Shown: in pieces, positions 17,833 to 25,896 of the stretch
Position numbering within the stretch: position 1 is the first letter of the stretch
How the letters are laid out: each line of letters begins with the position of its first letter
Source of the DNA: Pseudomonas sp. G2-4
GTDB lineage: Bacteria; Pseudomonadota; Gammaproteobacteria; Pseudomonadales; Pseudomonadaceae
Length of the DNA: 64,000 bases
NCBI RefSeq assembly: GCF_030064125.1
Contig: NZ_CP125957.1
Span: 1,984,001-2,048,000, forward strand
Direction of reading: 5' to 3'
Position numbers and translations under genes: made by a program
Notes under the pieces: model-generated
What the model was told of the DNA's origin: nothing
The model's input: only the letters and a program-made list of their open reading frames with translations
Database searches by the model: none

Positions 17833-18597
17833 ATGAACGAACAGTTGCAGCCCCTCAAGAAACAACCGCGAGCAGGCAAAGCCGGCCGCAGCGGAACCCA
17901 GGACGATATTGTCTATGCGCATATCTTCGAGGCTATCCTCGAACAGCGCCTGGCGCCCGGCACCAAGTTGAGCGAAGAGGCACTGGGGGAGATTTTCGGG
18001 GTCAGCCGCACGATCATTCGCCGGGCATTGTCACGCCTGGCCCATGAAGGGGTGGTGTTGCTGCGGCCCAACCGCGGCGCCGTGGTGGCCAGCCCAAGTG
18101 TCGAAGAGGCGCGCCAGGTGTTCCTGGCTCGGCGCCTGGTGGAGCGGGCGATCACGGAGCTGGCGGTGCAGCACGCCACGGCCGAACAACTGGCTGAACT
18201 GCGGCAAATGGTCAGCGACGAGCGCGACAGTTTTTCTCGCGGTGACCGCGGCGCCGGTATCCGCTTGTCGGGCGAGTTCCACCTCAAGCTGGCCGAAGCG
18301 GCAAAAAACGCCCCGCTGATCAGCTTCCAGCGCAGCCTTGTATCCCAGACCTCGCTGATCATCGCCCAATATGAAAGCGGCAACCGTTCCCACTGCTCCT
18401 ATGATGAACATACCCAGTTGATCGACGCCATCGAGGCGCGCGATGCCAAGCTGGCGGTGGACCTGATGATGCACCACATGGACCACATCGACAGCAAGCT
18501 CAACCTCGATGAAGAAAGCGCGTCGGATGATTTGCATGCGGTGTTTTCGCATCTGTTGCAGAGCAAGAAACCTGGGCGCTCGACGGCCAAGCTCTGA
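17833..18597 (+). CDS. GntR family transcriptional regulator (FCD type)
   Basis: A 254-residue DNA-binding regulator. The winged helix-turn-helix lies at about residues 25-90 (APGTKLSEEALGEIFGVSRT then RRALSRLAHEGVVLLRPNRG). It is followed by an all-helical FCD effector domain with probable metal-binding His residues in FHLKLAEAAKN and in DLMMHHMDHI. The divergent benE-type gene and the convergent guanine deaminase suggest that it controls transport or breakdown of a purine. The start at 17833 was chosen because upstream codons do not resemble protein; the open frame runs to 17677. It ends just before a type B REP. Confidence 0.88.
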   Translation: MNEQLQPLKKQPRAGKAGRSGTQDDIVYAHIFEAILEQRLAPGTKLSEEALGEIFGVSRTIIRRALSRLAHEGVVLLRPNRGAVVASPSVEEARQVFLARRLVERAITELAVQHATAEQLAELRQMVSDERDSFSRGDRGAGIRLSGEFHLKLAEAAKNAPLISFQRSLVSQTSLIIAQYESGNRSHCSYDEHTQLIDAIEARDAKLAVDLMMHHMDHIDSKLNLDEESASDDLHAVFSHLLQSKKPGRSTAKL

Positions 18598-18629
18598 TCG
18601 AGTGCAGTCAGCGGCACCGAGTCGGCTTC

Positions 18630-18702
18630 ATCGCGAGCAAGCTCGCTCCCACATTGGATTTGGGGTGTTCACATACCCTGTGGGAGCGAGCTTGCTCGCG
18701 AT
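18630..18702. repeat. REP pair, type B, inward configuration
   Basis: ATCGCGAGCAAGCTCGCTCC on the left and its complement on the right around a short spacer, between the convergent GntR and guaD genes. Confidence 0.85.
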
Positions 18703-18726
18703 AGCAATCCAACAGCCAATAAAAGT

Positions 18727-20031
18727 CTACCGCTGATGCACCAACCGACCCGCCGCATAAGTCTGCGCCACCGTCCGGTCATCCCCCAGCGTCATCAACA
18801 CAAACAACCGCTCGGCAATGTCCCTGGCCTGCTTGAGGCGATAGCCCAGCAGCGGCGTGGCGTTGTAGTCCAGCACCAGAAAGTCTGCATCCGTGCCCGG
18901 TTGCAAAGTCCCGATCCGCTCTTCCAGGCGCAATGCCCGGGCGCCGCCGAGGGTGGCCAGGTACAGCGATTTGAACGGGCTCAGTCGCGCACCCTGTAGC
19001 TGCATCACCTTGTAGGCTTCGTTCAGGGTTTGCAGGAGCGAAAAGCTGGTGCCGCCGCCCACATCCGTGCCCAAGCCTACGTTCACTTTGTGTTTTTCGG
19101 CCATCGGCAGGTTGAACAGGCCGCTGCCGAGGAAAAAGTTCGAGGTCGGGCAGAACGCGATGGCTGAACCCGTCTCGGCCAGGCGTGCGCACTCGTCGTC
19201 GCACAAATGCACGCCGTGGGCGAACACCGAACGCTCGCCGAGCAGTTGATAATGGTCATAGACGTCCAGATAGCCTTTGCGCTCGGGAAACAGCGCCTTG
19301 ACCCACTGCACTTCCTGCAGGTTTTCACTGATGTGGGTTTGCATGTACAAGTCGGGATATTCCCCCAGCAACTGACCGGCAAGGGCCAATTGCTCCGGGG
19401 TGCTGGTGGGGGCGAAGCGTGGGGTTACGGCGTAATGCAGGCGGCCCTTGCCGTGCCAGCGCTCGATCAGTGCCTTGCTCTCGGTGTAGCTGGATTCGGC
19501 GGTGTCGACCAGATAGTCCGGGGCATTGCGGTCCATCATCACTTTGCCGGCGATCATCCGCAGGTCGAGCTGCTGGGCCACTTCGAAAAACGAATTCACC
19601 GATTGCGGGTGCACACTGCCAAACACCAGCGCCGTGGTGGTGCCGTTGCGCAGCAGTTCCTTGACGAAAATATCGGCCACGGCGTCGGCGTGGGCCTTGT
19701 CGGCGAACTGGCTTTCGCAGGGGAAGGTGTAGGTGTTGAGCCAGTCCAGCAATTGCTCGCCATAGGCGCCCACCATGCCGGTCTGCGGCAGGTGGATGTG
19801 CGTGTCGATGAAGCCGGGGGTGATCAGTGCATCCGGGTAATGGCAGATTTCGATATCCGCCGCCAGGGTTGGCAGCAGATCGTGGGCGTGGCCGATGTCG
19901 CTGATCTGGCCGTTTTCCACCACCAGCAGACCGTCTTCGAAATATTCATAGGATGCCTCGATGCCGACCTCGGCGGGGTCGGCGAGGCTATGGAGCAGGG
20001 CGGCGCGGTAGGCTTTGCGTGTCAGGGGCAT
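18727..20031 (-). CDS. guaD: Guanine deaminase
   Basis: A 434-residue zinc amidohydrolase that turns guanine into xanthine plus ammonia, feeding xanthine dehydrogenase. Metal-binding motifs are PGFIDTHIHLPQT (His 78 and 80), QTHISEN, FAHGVHLCDDE and GLGTDVGGGTSFS. Length and motifs fit the GuaD family rather than cytosine or adenosine deaminases. ATG 20031 matches the family start MPLTRKAYRAALLHSLADP. The gene follows xdhC by 19 bp and is the last gene of the xdhA-xdhB-xdhC-guaD series. Confidence 0.95.
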   Translation of the reverse strand: MPLTRKAYRAALLHSLADPAEVGIEASYEYFEDGLLVVENGQISDIGHAHDLLPTLAADIEICHYPDALITPGFIDTHIHLPQTGMVGAYGEQLLDWLNTYTFPCESQFADKAHADAVADIFVKELLRNGTTTALVFGSVHPQSVNSFFEVAQQLDLRMIAGKVMMDRNAPDYLVDTAESSYTESKALIERWHGKGRLHYAVTPRFAPTSTPEQLALAGQLLGEYPDLYMQTHISENLQEVQWVKALFPERKGYLDVYDHYQLLGERSVFAHGVHLCDDECARLAETGSAIAFCPTSNFFLGSGLFNLPMAEKHKVNVGLGTDVGGGTSFSLLQTLNEAYKVMQLQGARLSPFKSLYLATLGGARALRLEERIGTLQPGTDADFLVLDYNATPLLGYRLKQARDIAERLFVLMTLGDDRTVAQTYAAGRLVHQR

Positions 20032-20050
20032 GGGTATTCTCAACGATTGT

Positions 20051-20893
20051 TCAACGGTTCGCCTGGCTGCGGCGCGAGACCGGCAGGAGCTTGGCAATCG
20101 GTTCGGCGCGGGCGGTGTGCTGGCCGAAATCCGCGTTATAGGTGGCGATGATTTCGCCGGCGATGGAGATGGCGATTTCCACAGGCAACTTGCCTTTGAC
20201 TTCGCCGATGCCCATCGGGCAGCGCATGCGTTGCAAAGTGCTGCTGTCGATGCCGCGATCCCGCAGGCGATGTTCGAACTTGACCCGTTTGGTCTTCGAG
20301 CCGATCAGGCCGAAGTAAGCGAAGTCGTTACGCTTGAGGATCGCGGCGCTCAATTCCAGGTCGAGCTGGTGGTTGTGGGTCATGACGATGCAATAGCTGC
20401 CGGCGGGCAACTCGTCGACTTCATCCAGTGGGTCTTCGGTCACGATCTTGCGTACGCCGTGGGGCAGGTGCTCGGGGAACTCTGCTTCTCGCGAATCGAT
20501 CCAGCGCACCTTGCAGGGCAGGCTCGCCAGCAACGGTACCAACGCGCGACCGACATGGCCGGCACCGAACACGGCGATTTGCGCCTGCACCTGCCCCATG
20601 GGTTCGAACAGCAGCACGGTCACGCCGCCGCAGCACTGGCCCAGGCTGGCGCCAAGGCTGAAGCGCTCCAGATGCGTGCCTTGCTGGCCGCTGGCGAGCA
20701 TGTGCCGGGCGATCTCCATGGCCTTGTATTCCAGGTGCCCGCCACCGATGGTGTCGAAAATCTGGCTGGCGCTGATGACCATCTTCGAACCGGCGTTGCG
20801 CGGGGTGGAGCCGAGTTCTTCGATGATCGTTACCAGCACGCAGGGTTCGCCGCGGGTTTGCAGCTCGGCGAGGGCGCTGATCCAGTTGTACAT
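20051..20893 (-). CDS. xdhC: Xanthine dehydrogenase accessory protein XdhC
   Basis: A 280-residue factor that binds molybdenum cofactor, supports its sulfuration and delivers it to the XdhB subunit. Landmarks are VLVTIIEELGSTPRNAGSKM at the N-terminus, GGGHLEY, SLGASLGQCCGG (the conserved Cys pair) and a Rossmann-type IAVFGAGHVGRALVPLLA, then FGLIGSKTKR. ATG 20893 has GAGG five bases upstream; a GTG at 20899 overlaps that site and is less likely. A type B REP separates it from xdhB by 123 bp. Confidence 0.95.
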   Translation of the reverse strand: MYNWISALAELQTRGEPCVLVTIIEELGSTPRNAGSKMVISASQIFDTIGGGHLEYKAMEIARHMLASGQQGTHLERFSLGASLGQCCGGVTVLLFEPMGQVQAQIAVFGAGHVGRALVPLLASLPCKVRWIDSREAEFPEHLPHGVRKIVTEDPLDEVDELPAGSYCIVMTHNHQLDLELSAAILKRNDFAYFGLIGSKTKRVKFEHRLRDRGIDSSTLQRMRCPMGIGEVKGKLPVEIAISIAGEIIATYNADFGQHTARAEPIAKLLPVSRRSQANR

Positions 20894-20929
20894 ATTCACC
20901 TCGACATCTGTGTTGTCTGTTCCGGCCTC

Positions 20930-21002
20930 ATCGCGAGCAAGCTCGCTCCCACATAGGATCGGTGTTCACAAATCCCCTGTGGGAGCGAGCTTGCTCGCGA
21001 TT
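20930..21002. repeat. REP pair, type B, inside the xdh operon
   Basis: ATCGCGAGCAAGCTCGCTCC and its complement sit between xdhB and xdhC, so a transcript running through the operon would contain this hairpin. Confidence 0.85.
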
Positions 21003-21016
21003 GGCCGCGCCGCGGT

Positions 21017-23416
21017 CTAGAGCGAAGCCACTTCGACTTCAGCTTCCTCAGCCTTGACCGCCTTCAACCCCCGCATCTGCTCACACCCCCACAACACCCG
21101 CTCCGGTGTCGCCGGCGCATCGATTTTCGGTTGGTGCTGGTAATCCCCCAGGCTCGCCACGGCGTCCTTGATGGCGCACCACGCGGCGATGCCGAGCATG
21201 AACGGTGGCTCGCCCACCGCTTTGGAATGGAACACCGTGTCTTCAGGGTTCTTGCGGTTCTCCACCAGTTTGACCCGCAGGTCTAGCGGCATGTCGGCCA
21301 CGGCCGGGATCTTGTAGCTGGCCGGGCCATTGGTCATCAGCTTGCCTTTGTCGTTCCACACCAGCTCTTCCATGGTCAGCCAACCCATGCCCTGGATGAA
21401 GCCGCCCTCGACCTGACCCATGTCGATGGCCGGGTTCAGCGAAGCGCCGACGTCGTGGAGGATGTCGGTGCGCAGCATCTTGTACTCGCCCGTGAGGGTG
21501 TCGACGATCACTTCGGCACAGGCCGCGCCAAAGGCGTAGTAGTAGAAGGGACGGCCACGGGCCTGGCTGCGGTCGTAATAGATTTTCGGGGTTTTGTAGA
21601 AACCGGTGCTCGACAACGAGACCTGGGCGAAATACGCCTGCTGCACCAGTGCCTCGAACGACAGGATGTGATCGCGCACCCGCACATGGCCGTTGTGGAA
21701 TTCCACGTCTTCTTCGCTGACCTTGAACTGCCGCGCGGCGAACTCCACCAGGCGCTGCTTGATGGTCTCGGCAGCATTCTGCGCCGCCTTACCGTTCAGG
21801 TCGGCACCGCTGGAGGCTGCGGTGGGTGACGTGTTCGGCACCTTGTCGGTGTTGGTCGCGGTGATCTGCACCCGGTCCATTTCCACTTGGAATACCTCGG
21901 CCACCACTTGGGCGACCTTGGTGTTCAGGCCCTGGCCCATTTCGGTGCCGCCATGGTTCAGGTGGATGCTGCCGTCGGTGTAGATGTGGATCAAGGCTCC
22001 TGCCTGGTTGAGGAAACTGGCAGTGAATGAAATACCGAACTTCACCGGCGTCAGCGCCAGGCCTTTTTTCAGGATCGGGCTATTGGCGTTGTAGCGACGG
22101 ATCGCTTCGCGGCGTTCGGCGTATTGGCTGCTTTGCTCAAGTTCGGCGGTCATTTCCTCGAGCATGTTGTGCTCGACGGTCTGGTAGTAGTGGGTGACGT
22201 TGCGTTCGGTCTTACCGTAGTAGTTGGCCTTGCGCACCGCCAGCGGATCGAGCCCCAGGTGCCGGGCGATGGCATCCATCACCTCTTCGATGGCGACCAT
22301 GCCTTGCGGCCCGCCGAAGCCACGGTAGGCGGTGTTCGAGGCGGTGTTGGTCTTGCAGCGGTGGCCGTTGATGGTCGCATCGCCCAGGTAATAGGCGTTG
22401 TCGGCATGGAACATCGCCCGGTCGACAATCGAGGCCGACAGGTCCGGCGAGCAACCGCAGTTGCCCGCCAGGTCCAGGGCGATGCCGTGCAAGCGTCCGC
22501 TGCTGTCAAAGCCCACGTCGTATTCGATATAGAAGGGGTGGCGCTTGCCGGTCATCAGCATGTCTTCGACCCGGGGCAGGCGCATCTTGGTTGGCTGGCC
22601 GGTGAGGTGCGCGATCACGGCGCACAGGCACGCCGGGCTGGCGGCCTGGGTTTCCTTGCCGCCGAATCCGCCGCCCATGCGGCGCATGTCCACCACGACC
22701 TTGTTCATCGACACACCCAGCACTTCGGCCACCAGTTTCTGCACTTCGGTGGGGTTCTGGGTGGAGCAGTAGACGATCATGCCGCCGTCCTCGGTGGGCA
22801 TCACCGAGGAGATCTGGGTTTCCAGGTAAAAGTGTTCCTGGCCGCCGATGTGCAGCGAACCCTGGATGCGATGCTCGGCGCTCGCCAGGGCCGTGGCCGA
22901 GTCACCGCGCTGGTGGGTGTGGCTGTCGAGCACGAAATGGCGCTTGCGCAAGGCCTCGACAACATCCAGTACCGGCTCCAGGTCTTCGTATTCGACGATG
23001 GCTGCCATCGCAGCCTGGCGGGCGGTGTCCAGGTCCCTGGCGGCGACGGCCAGCACCGGTTGGCCGACGAACTGCACGTCATCGATGGCTAGCAGCGGAT
23101 CGCCGGGCAGCAGCGGACCGATGTCTTTTAGGCCCGGGATGTCGGCATGGGTGATGGCGATGCGCACGCCTTCGAAGGCGTAGCAGGGCGCAGTGTCGAT
23201 GCGGATGATCCGGGCGTGGGCGCGGTCCGAGAGTCGGGCGTAAACGTGCAACTGGTTGGGGAATTCCAAACGGTCATCGATGTACTGGGCTTCGCCGGAC
23301 ACGTGCTTGGCGGCGCTGTCATGCTTGACGCTGCGGCCCACGCCGGTGGTCAGGTCGCGGGCGAACAGCTCGGCCAGTTCGGCTTGAGTCTTCTCTACGG
23401 CGTGATGGTTAGACAT
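21017..23416 (-). CDS. xdhB: Xanthine dehydrogenase, molybdenum-binding subunit XdhB
   Basis: A 799-residue catalytic subunit that hydroxylates hypoxanthine and xanthine to urate. Molybdopterin-binding landmarks include GQEHFYLETQ, MRRMGGGFGGKETQA, NTAYRGFGGPQG, HGGTEMGQGLNTKVAQVVAE and the C-terminal VGEPPFMLGIAAWCAIKDA, whose Glu matches the catalytic Glu of the family. The start overlaps the end of xdhA by 8 bp, indicating coupling. Split small and large subunits (XdhA/XdhB) are the usual bacterial arrangement. Confidence 0.97.
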   Translation of the reverse strand: MSNHHAVEKTQAELAELFARDLTTGVGRSVKHDSAAKHVSGEAQYIDDRLEFPNQLHVYARLSDRAHARIIRIDTAPCYAFEGVRIAITHADIPGLKDIGPLLPGDPLLAIDDVQFVGQPVLAVAARDLDTARQAAMAAIVEYEDLEPVLDVVEALRKRHFVLDSHTHQRGDSATALASAEHRIQGSLHIGGQEHFYLETQISSVMPTEDGGMIVYCSTQNPTEVQKLVAEVLGVSMNKVVVDMRRMGGGFGGKETQAASPACLCAVIAHLTGQPTKMRLPRVEDMLMTGKRHPFYIEYDVGFDSSGRLHGIALDLAGNCGCSPDLSASIVDRAMFHADNAYYLGDATINGHRCKTNTASNTAYRGFGGPQGMVAIEEVMDAIARHLGLDPLAVRKANYYGKTERNVTHYYQTVEHNMLEEMTAELEQSSQYAERREAIRRYNANSPILKKGLALTPVKFGISFTASFLNQAGALIHIYTDGSIHLNHGGTEMGQGLNTKVAQVVAEVFQVEMDRVQITATNTDKVPNTSPTAASSGADLNGKAAQNAAETIKQRLVEFAARQFKVSEEDVEFHNGHVRVRDHILSFEALVQQAYFAQVSLSSTGFYKTPKIYYDRSQARGRPFYYYAFGAACAEVIVDTLTGEYKMLRTDILHDVGASLNPAIDMGQVEGGFIQGMGWLTMEELVWNDKGKLMTNGPASYKIPAVADMPLDLRVKLVENRKNPEDTVFHSKAVGEPPFMLGIAAWCAIKDAVASLGDYQHQPKIDAPATPERVLWGCEQMRGLKAVKAEEAEVEVASL

Positions 23417-24863
23417 AAGCGGTCACCCGAGTCTCGATGTGCGGCGTTTGCAGTTCGATGAAGTACTTGCGCAACAGGTTGCGAGCGCTGAGCAGGCGGT
23501 ATTCCTTGCTGGCGCGGAAGTCCGACAGCGGTGTGAAGTCCTCGGCCAGGGCCGCGCAGGCACGTTCGAGGCTGCTGTCGTTCCACGGCGCACCGATCAG
23601 GACGGCTTCGCAATGTTTGGCGCGTTTGGGCGTCGCGGCCATGCCGCCGAAGGCGATCCGGGCATCGCGGACCACGCCGTTGTCGATCCGCAGGTTGAAC
23701 GCGGCGCACACGGCGGAAATGTCATCGTCCAGGCGCTTGGACACCTTGTAGGCGCGGAACGCCTGCTCGGCACTGGCCCGGGGCACGATGATCTTCTCAA
23801 TGAACTCGCTTTCCTGGCGGGCGGTGACGCGGTAATCGATGAAATAGTCTTCCAGCGCCAGGGTGCGGCGGGTCTGGCCCTTGCACAGCACGATCTGCGC
23901 GCCGAGGGCAATCAGCAGCGGCGGCGAGTCGCCAATCGGCGAGGCGTTGCCGATGTTGCCGCCCAAGGTGCCCTGGTTGCGGATCTGCAGCGAGGCAAAA
24001 CGCTGCAACAGTTCGCCGAAGTCCGGGTACTCAGCCTTCAAGGCTTCGTAGCAATCGGAGAGGGCGGTGGCGGCGCCGATTTCCAGGCGATCATCGAAGC
24101 GTTCGATGCGCTTGAGTTCCGCCACGTTGCCCACGTAGATCATCACCGGCAGGGTGCGGTGAAACTGGGTGACTTCCAAGGCCAGGTCGGTGCCGCCGGC
24201 CAACAGGCGCGCCTGGGGATAAGCATCGTACAGGTCGGCCAGGTCGGCCACGGTCAGTGGCACCAGGCAGCGCTTGTCACCGCTGTTGAGCTCGCCGGTT
24301 TCCGTGGGGGCGATGGCTTTGAGGCGAGCGATGGTATCGGCCTCGCGGGCGTCGAACTGGTCCGACTGCTTACCGCAGCAGGCCTGCTCGGCGGCGGCCA
24401 GGATCGGTCGGTAGCCGGTGCAGCGGCAGAGGTTGCCGGCCAGGGCTTCGTGGGCCTTGTGCGCGTCGGGTTGCTCGCTGTTCTTTTGCAAGGCAAACAA
24501 TGACATGACGAAGCCGGGTGTACAGAAGCCGCATTGCGAACCGTGGCAATCGACCATTGCCTGCTGGACGCTGTGCAACTGGCCCTGGTGCTTGAGGTCT
24601 TCGACGCTGATCAGTTGTTTTCCGTGCAGGGCCGAGACGAACGTCAGGCACGAATTGAGACTGCGATAGCGCATGCGTTCACGGCCGCTTTCGTCCGTAT
24701 GCAGTTCGCCCACCACCACGGTGCATGCGCCACAGTCGCCGCTGGCGCAGCCTTCTTTGGTACCGGATTTACCGACATGCTCGCGTAAATAGTTGAGCAC
24801 GGTCAGGTTCGGGTCCAGGGCGTGCTCGCTACGGAGTTCCTGGTTGAGTAAAAACTGGATCAC
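23409..24863 (-). CDS. xdhA: Xanthine dehydrogenase, FeS/FAD subunit XdhA
   Basis: A 484-residue electron-transfer subunit. The N-terminus holds two [2Fe-2S] clusters: a plant-type one (KEGCASGDCGACTVVVGEL) and a second with CGFCTPGFVMSL and CRCTGYRPI. The middle and C-terminus form the FAD domain, with LLAGGTDLALEV and TLGGNIGNASPIGDSPPLLI. It is the first gene of the operon. The promoter reads from about 24934 with two dyads over and upstream of the -35 element. The ATG is preceded by a purine-rich stretch. Confidence 0.97.
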   Translation of the reverse strand: MIQFLLNQELRSEHALDPNLTVLNYLREHVGKSGTKEGCASGDCGACTVVVGELHTDESGRERMRYRSLNSCLTFVSALHGKQLISVEDLKHQGQLHSVQQAMVDCHGSQCGFCTPGFVMSLFALQKNSEQPDAHKAHEALAGNLCRCTGYRPILAAAEQACCGKQSDQFDAREADTIARLKAIAPTETGELNSGDKRCLVPLTVADLADLYDAYPQARLLAGGTDLALEVTQFHRTLPVMIYVGNVAELKRIERFDDRLEIGAATALSDCYEALKAEYPDFGELLQRFASLQIRNQGTLGGNIGNASPIGDSPPLLIALGAQIVLCKGQTRRTLALEDYFIDYRVTARQESEFIEKIIVPRASAEQAFRAYKVSKRLDDDISAVCAAFNLRIDNGVVRDARIAFGGMAATPKRAKHCEAVLIGAPWNDSSLERACAALAEDFTPLSDFRASKEYRLLSARNLLRKYFIELQTPHIETRVTAYV

Positions 24864-24906
24864 GGAAGGCCTCGCAGACTCATTATTGTTGTATCGACTT
24901 GGGCCG

Positions 24907-24934
24907 AATTTATCAGTTCTGACTTTTCGGTCAA
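24907..24934 (-). promoter_or_regulatory. xdhA promoter (TTGACC-16-TAAATT)
   Basis: On the minus strand TTGACC (24934-24929) and TAAATT (24912-24907) are 16 bases apart, which would start transcription near 24900 and give a leader of about 37 bases before xdhA. The match to sigma70 consensus is moderate. Confidence 0.55.
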
Positions 24935-24956
24935 TGATTTTCTGACTTAAAGGTCA
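24920..24956. promoter_or_regulatory. Two tandem TGAC-N6-GTCA dyads at the xdhA promoter
   Basis: TGACTTTTCGGTCA (24920-24933) and TGACTTAAAGGTCA (24943-24956) share arms and the TGACTT start, with centres 23 bases apart, about two helical turns. The first overlaps the -35 hexamer of xdhA, which favours repression. The divergent GntR gene at 25235 is the nearest candidate regulator. Confidence 0.55.
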
Positions 24957-25009
24957 GGAAAATTCGTTTTGTCGATCAACTGCCCGTGTTGGGTCAGTAT
25001 GGACCCATT

Positions 25010-25099
25010 GGGGGAGCGAGCTTGTTCGCGATGGCACCGGGTCAGTTGATGCATTCATCGGCTGGCGCACCGCCATCGCGAGCAAGCTCGCTCCCACAG
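25010..25099. repeat. REP pair, type B, outward configuration (one arm diverged)
   Basis: The left arm GGGAGCGAGCTTGTTCGCGA carries a T in place of C in the core; the right arm CGCGAGCAAGCTCGCTCCCA is standard. It lies in the 371-bp gap between xdhA and the GntR gene. Confidence 0.8.
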
Positions 25100-25234
25100 G
25101 TTTAGTTCAGGGTGAAAAGCTAAAGTTTTTTTTGCTTATATCGTGCCAAAAACCCGGTGCAGGCCCTGCGCCATGACGTATTGAGTGCGCTACACTGCGC
25201 CGCTTGTGCAGATCGAAGAGTTTGAAGGACAACC

Positions 25235-25894
25235 ATGACGTTCAAGGCCCCGGACAGCCTCGCCGAGCAAATCGCCCATTACCTCGCCGAGCGCATCATT
25301 CGCGGCGAAATGAAGCCGGGAGAGCGCATCCAGGAGCAAAAGGTCACCCTGGCGCTCAATGTCAGCCGCGGCTCGGTGCGCGAGGCCCTGTTGATTCTGG
25401 AACGGCGCCACCTGATCGCCATCCTGCCGCGCCGTGGCGCCCACGTCACCGAACTCACTGAGCATAATGTGCGCAGCCTGTGTGCGCTGATGAGTGAGCT
25501 CTACATCCTGCTGGGCAATGCCGTGGCCCATGGCTGGCAGGATCAGGCCGACATGGCGCCGTTCGTGGCCATCCAGCAGCGTCTCAAGGACGCCTTTGCG
25601 CGCCAGGACATCCGCACCTTCGTCGACGAAAGTTTCAGCGTGATGCGCGCCGCGTACCCGTTCGCCAACAACCCTTACTTGCAGGAAACCGTCGAGAACC
25701 TGCAACCGGCCATGAGTCGTGCCTATTTCCTCGCCCTGGAACAGCGCAAGGCCGAGATGGGCGAGTTCCTCGACCTGTTCCAGCGCCTGCTCGCCGCTGT
25801 GCTGGCCCGTGATTTACCGCAGATTCGCATCGTGCTGACGGCCTACGCCCAGCGCAGTTGCGATCTGGTGGTTTCCGCCCTGACGAAGGCCTGA
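25235..25894 (+). CDS. GntR family transcriptional regulator beside xdhA
   Basis: A 219-residue regulator with an N-terminal winged helix (about residues 8-75: LAEQIAHYLAERIIRGEMKP then LNVSRGSVREALLILERR) and a helical FCD-like C-terminal domain. It is divergent from xdhA and ends 2 bp before smc. Control of the xdh operon is inferred from position and the paired dyads in the shared intergenic region; feedback by purines is a guess. The ATG is preceded by GAAGG at 25222-25226. Confidence 0.85.
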   Translation: MTFKAPDSLAEQIAHYLAERIIRGEMKPGERIQEQKVTLALNVSRGSVREALLILERRHLIAILPRRGAHVTELTEHNVRSLCALMSELYILLGNAVAHGWQDQADMAPFVAIQQRLKDAFARQDIRTFVDESFSVMRAAYPFANNPYLQETVENLQPAMSRAYFLALEQRKAEMGEFLDLFQRLLAAVLARDLPQIRIVLTAYAQRSCDLVVSALTKA

Positions 25895-25896
25895 AC

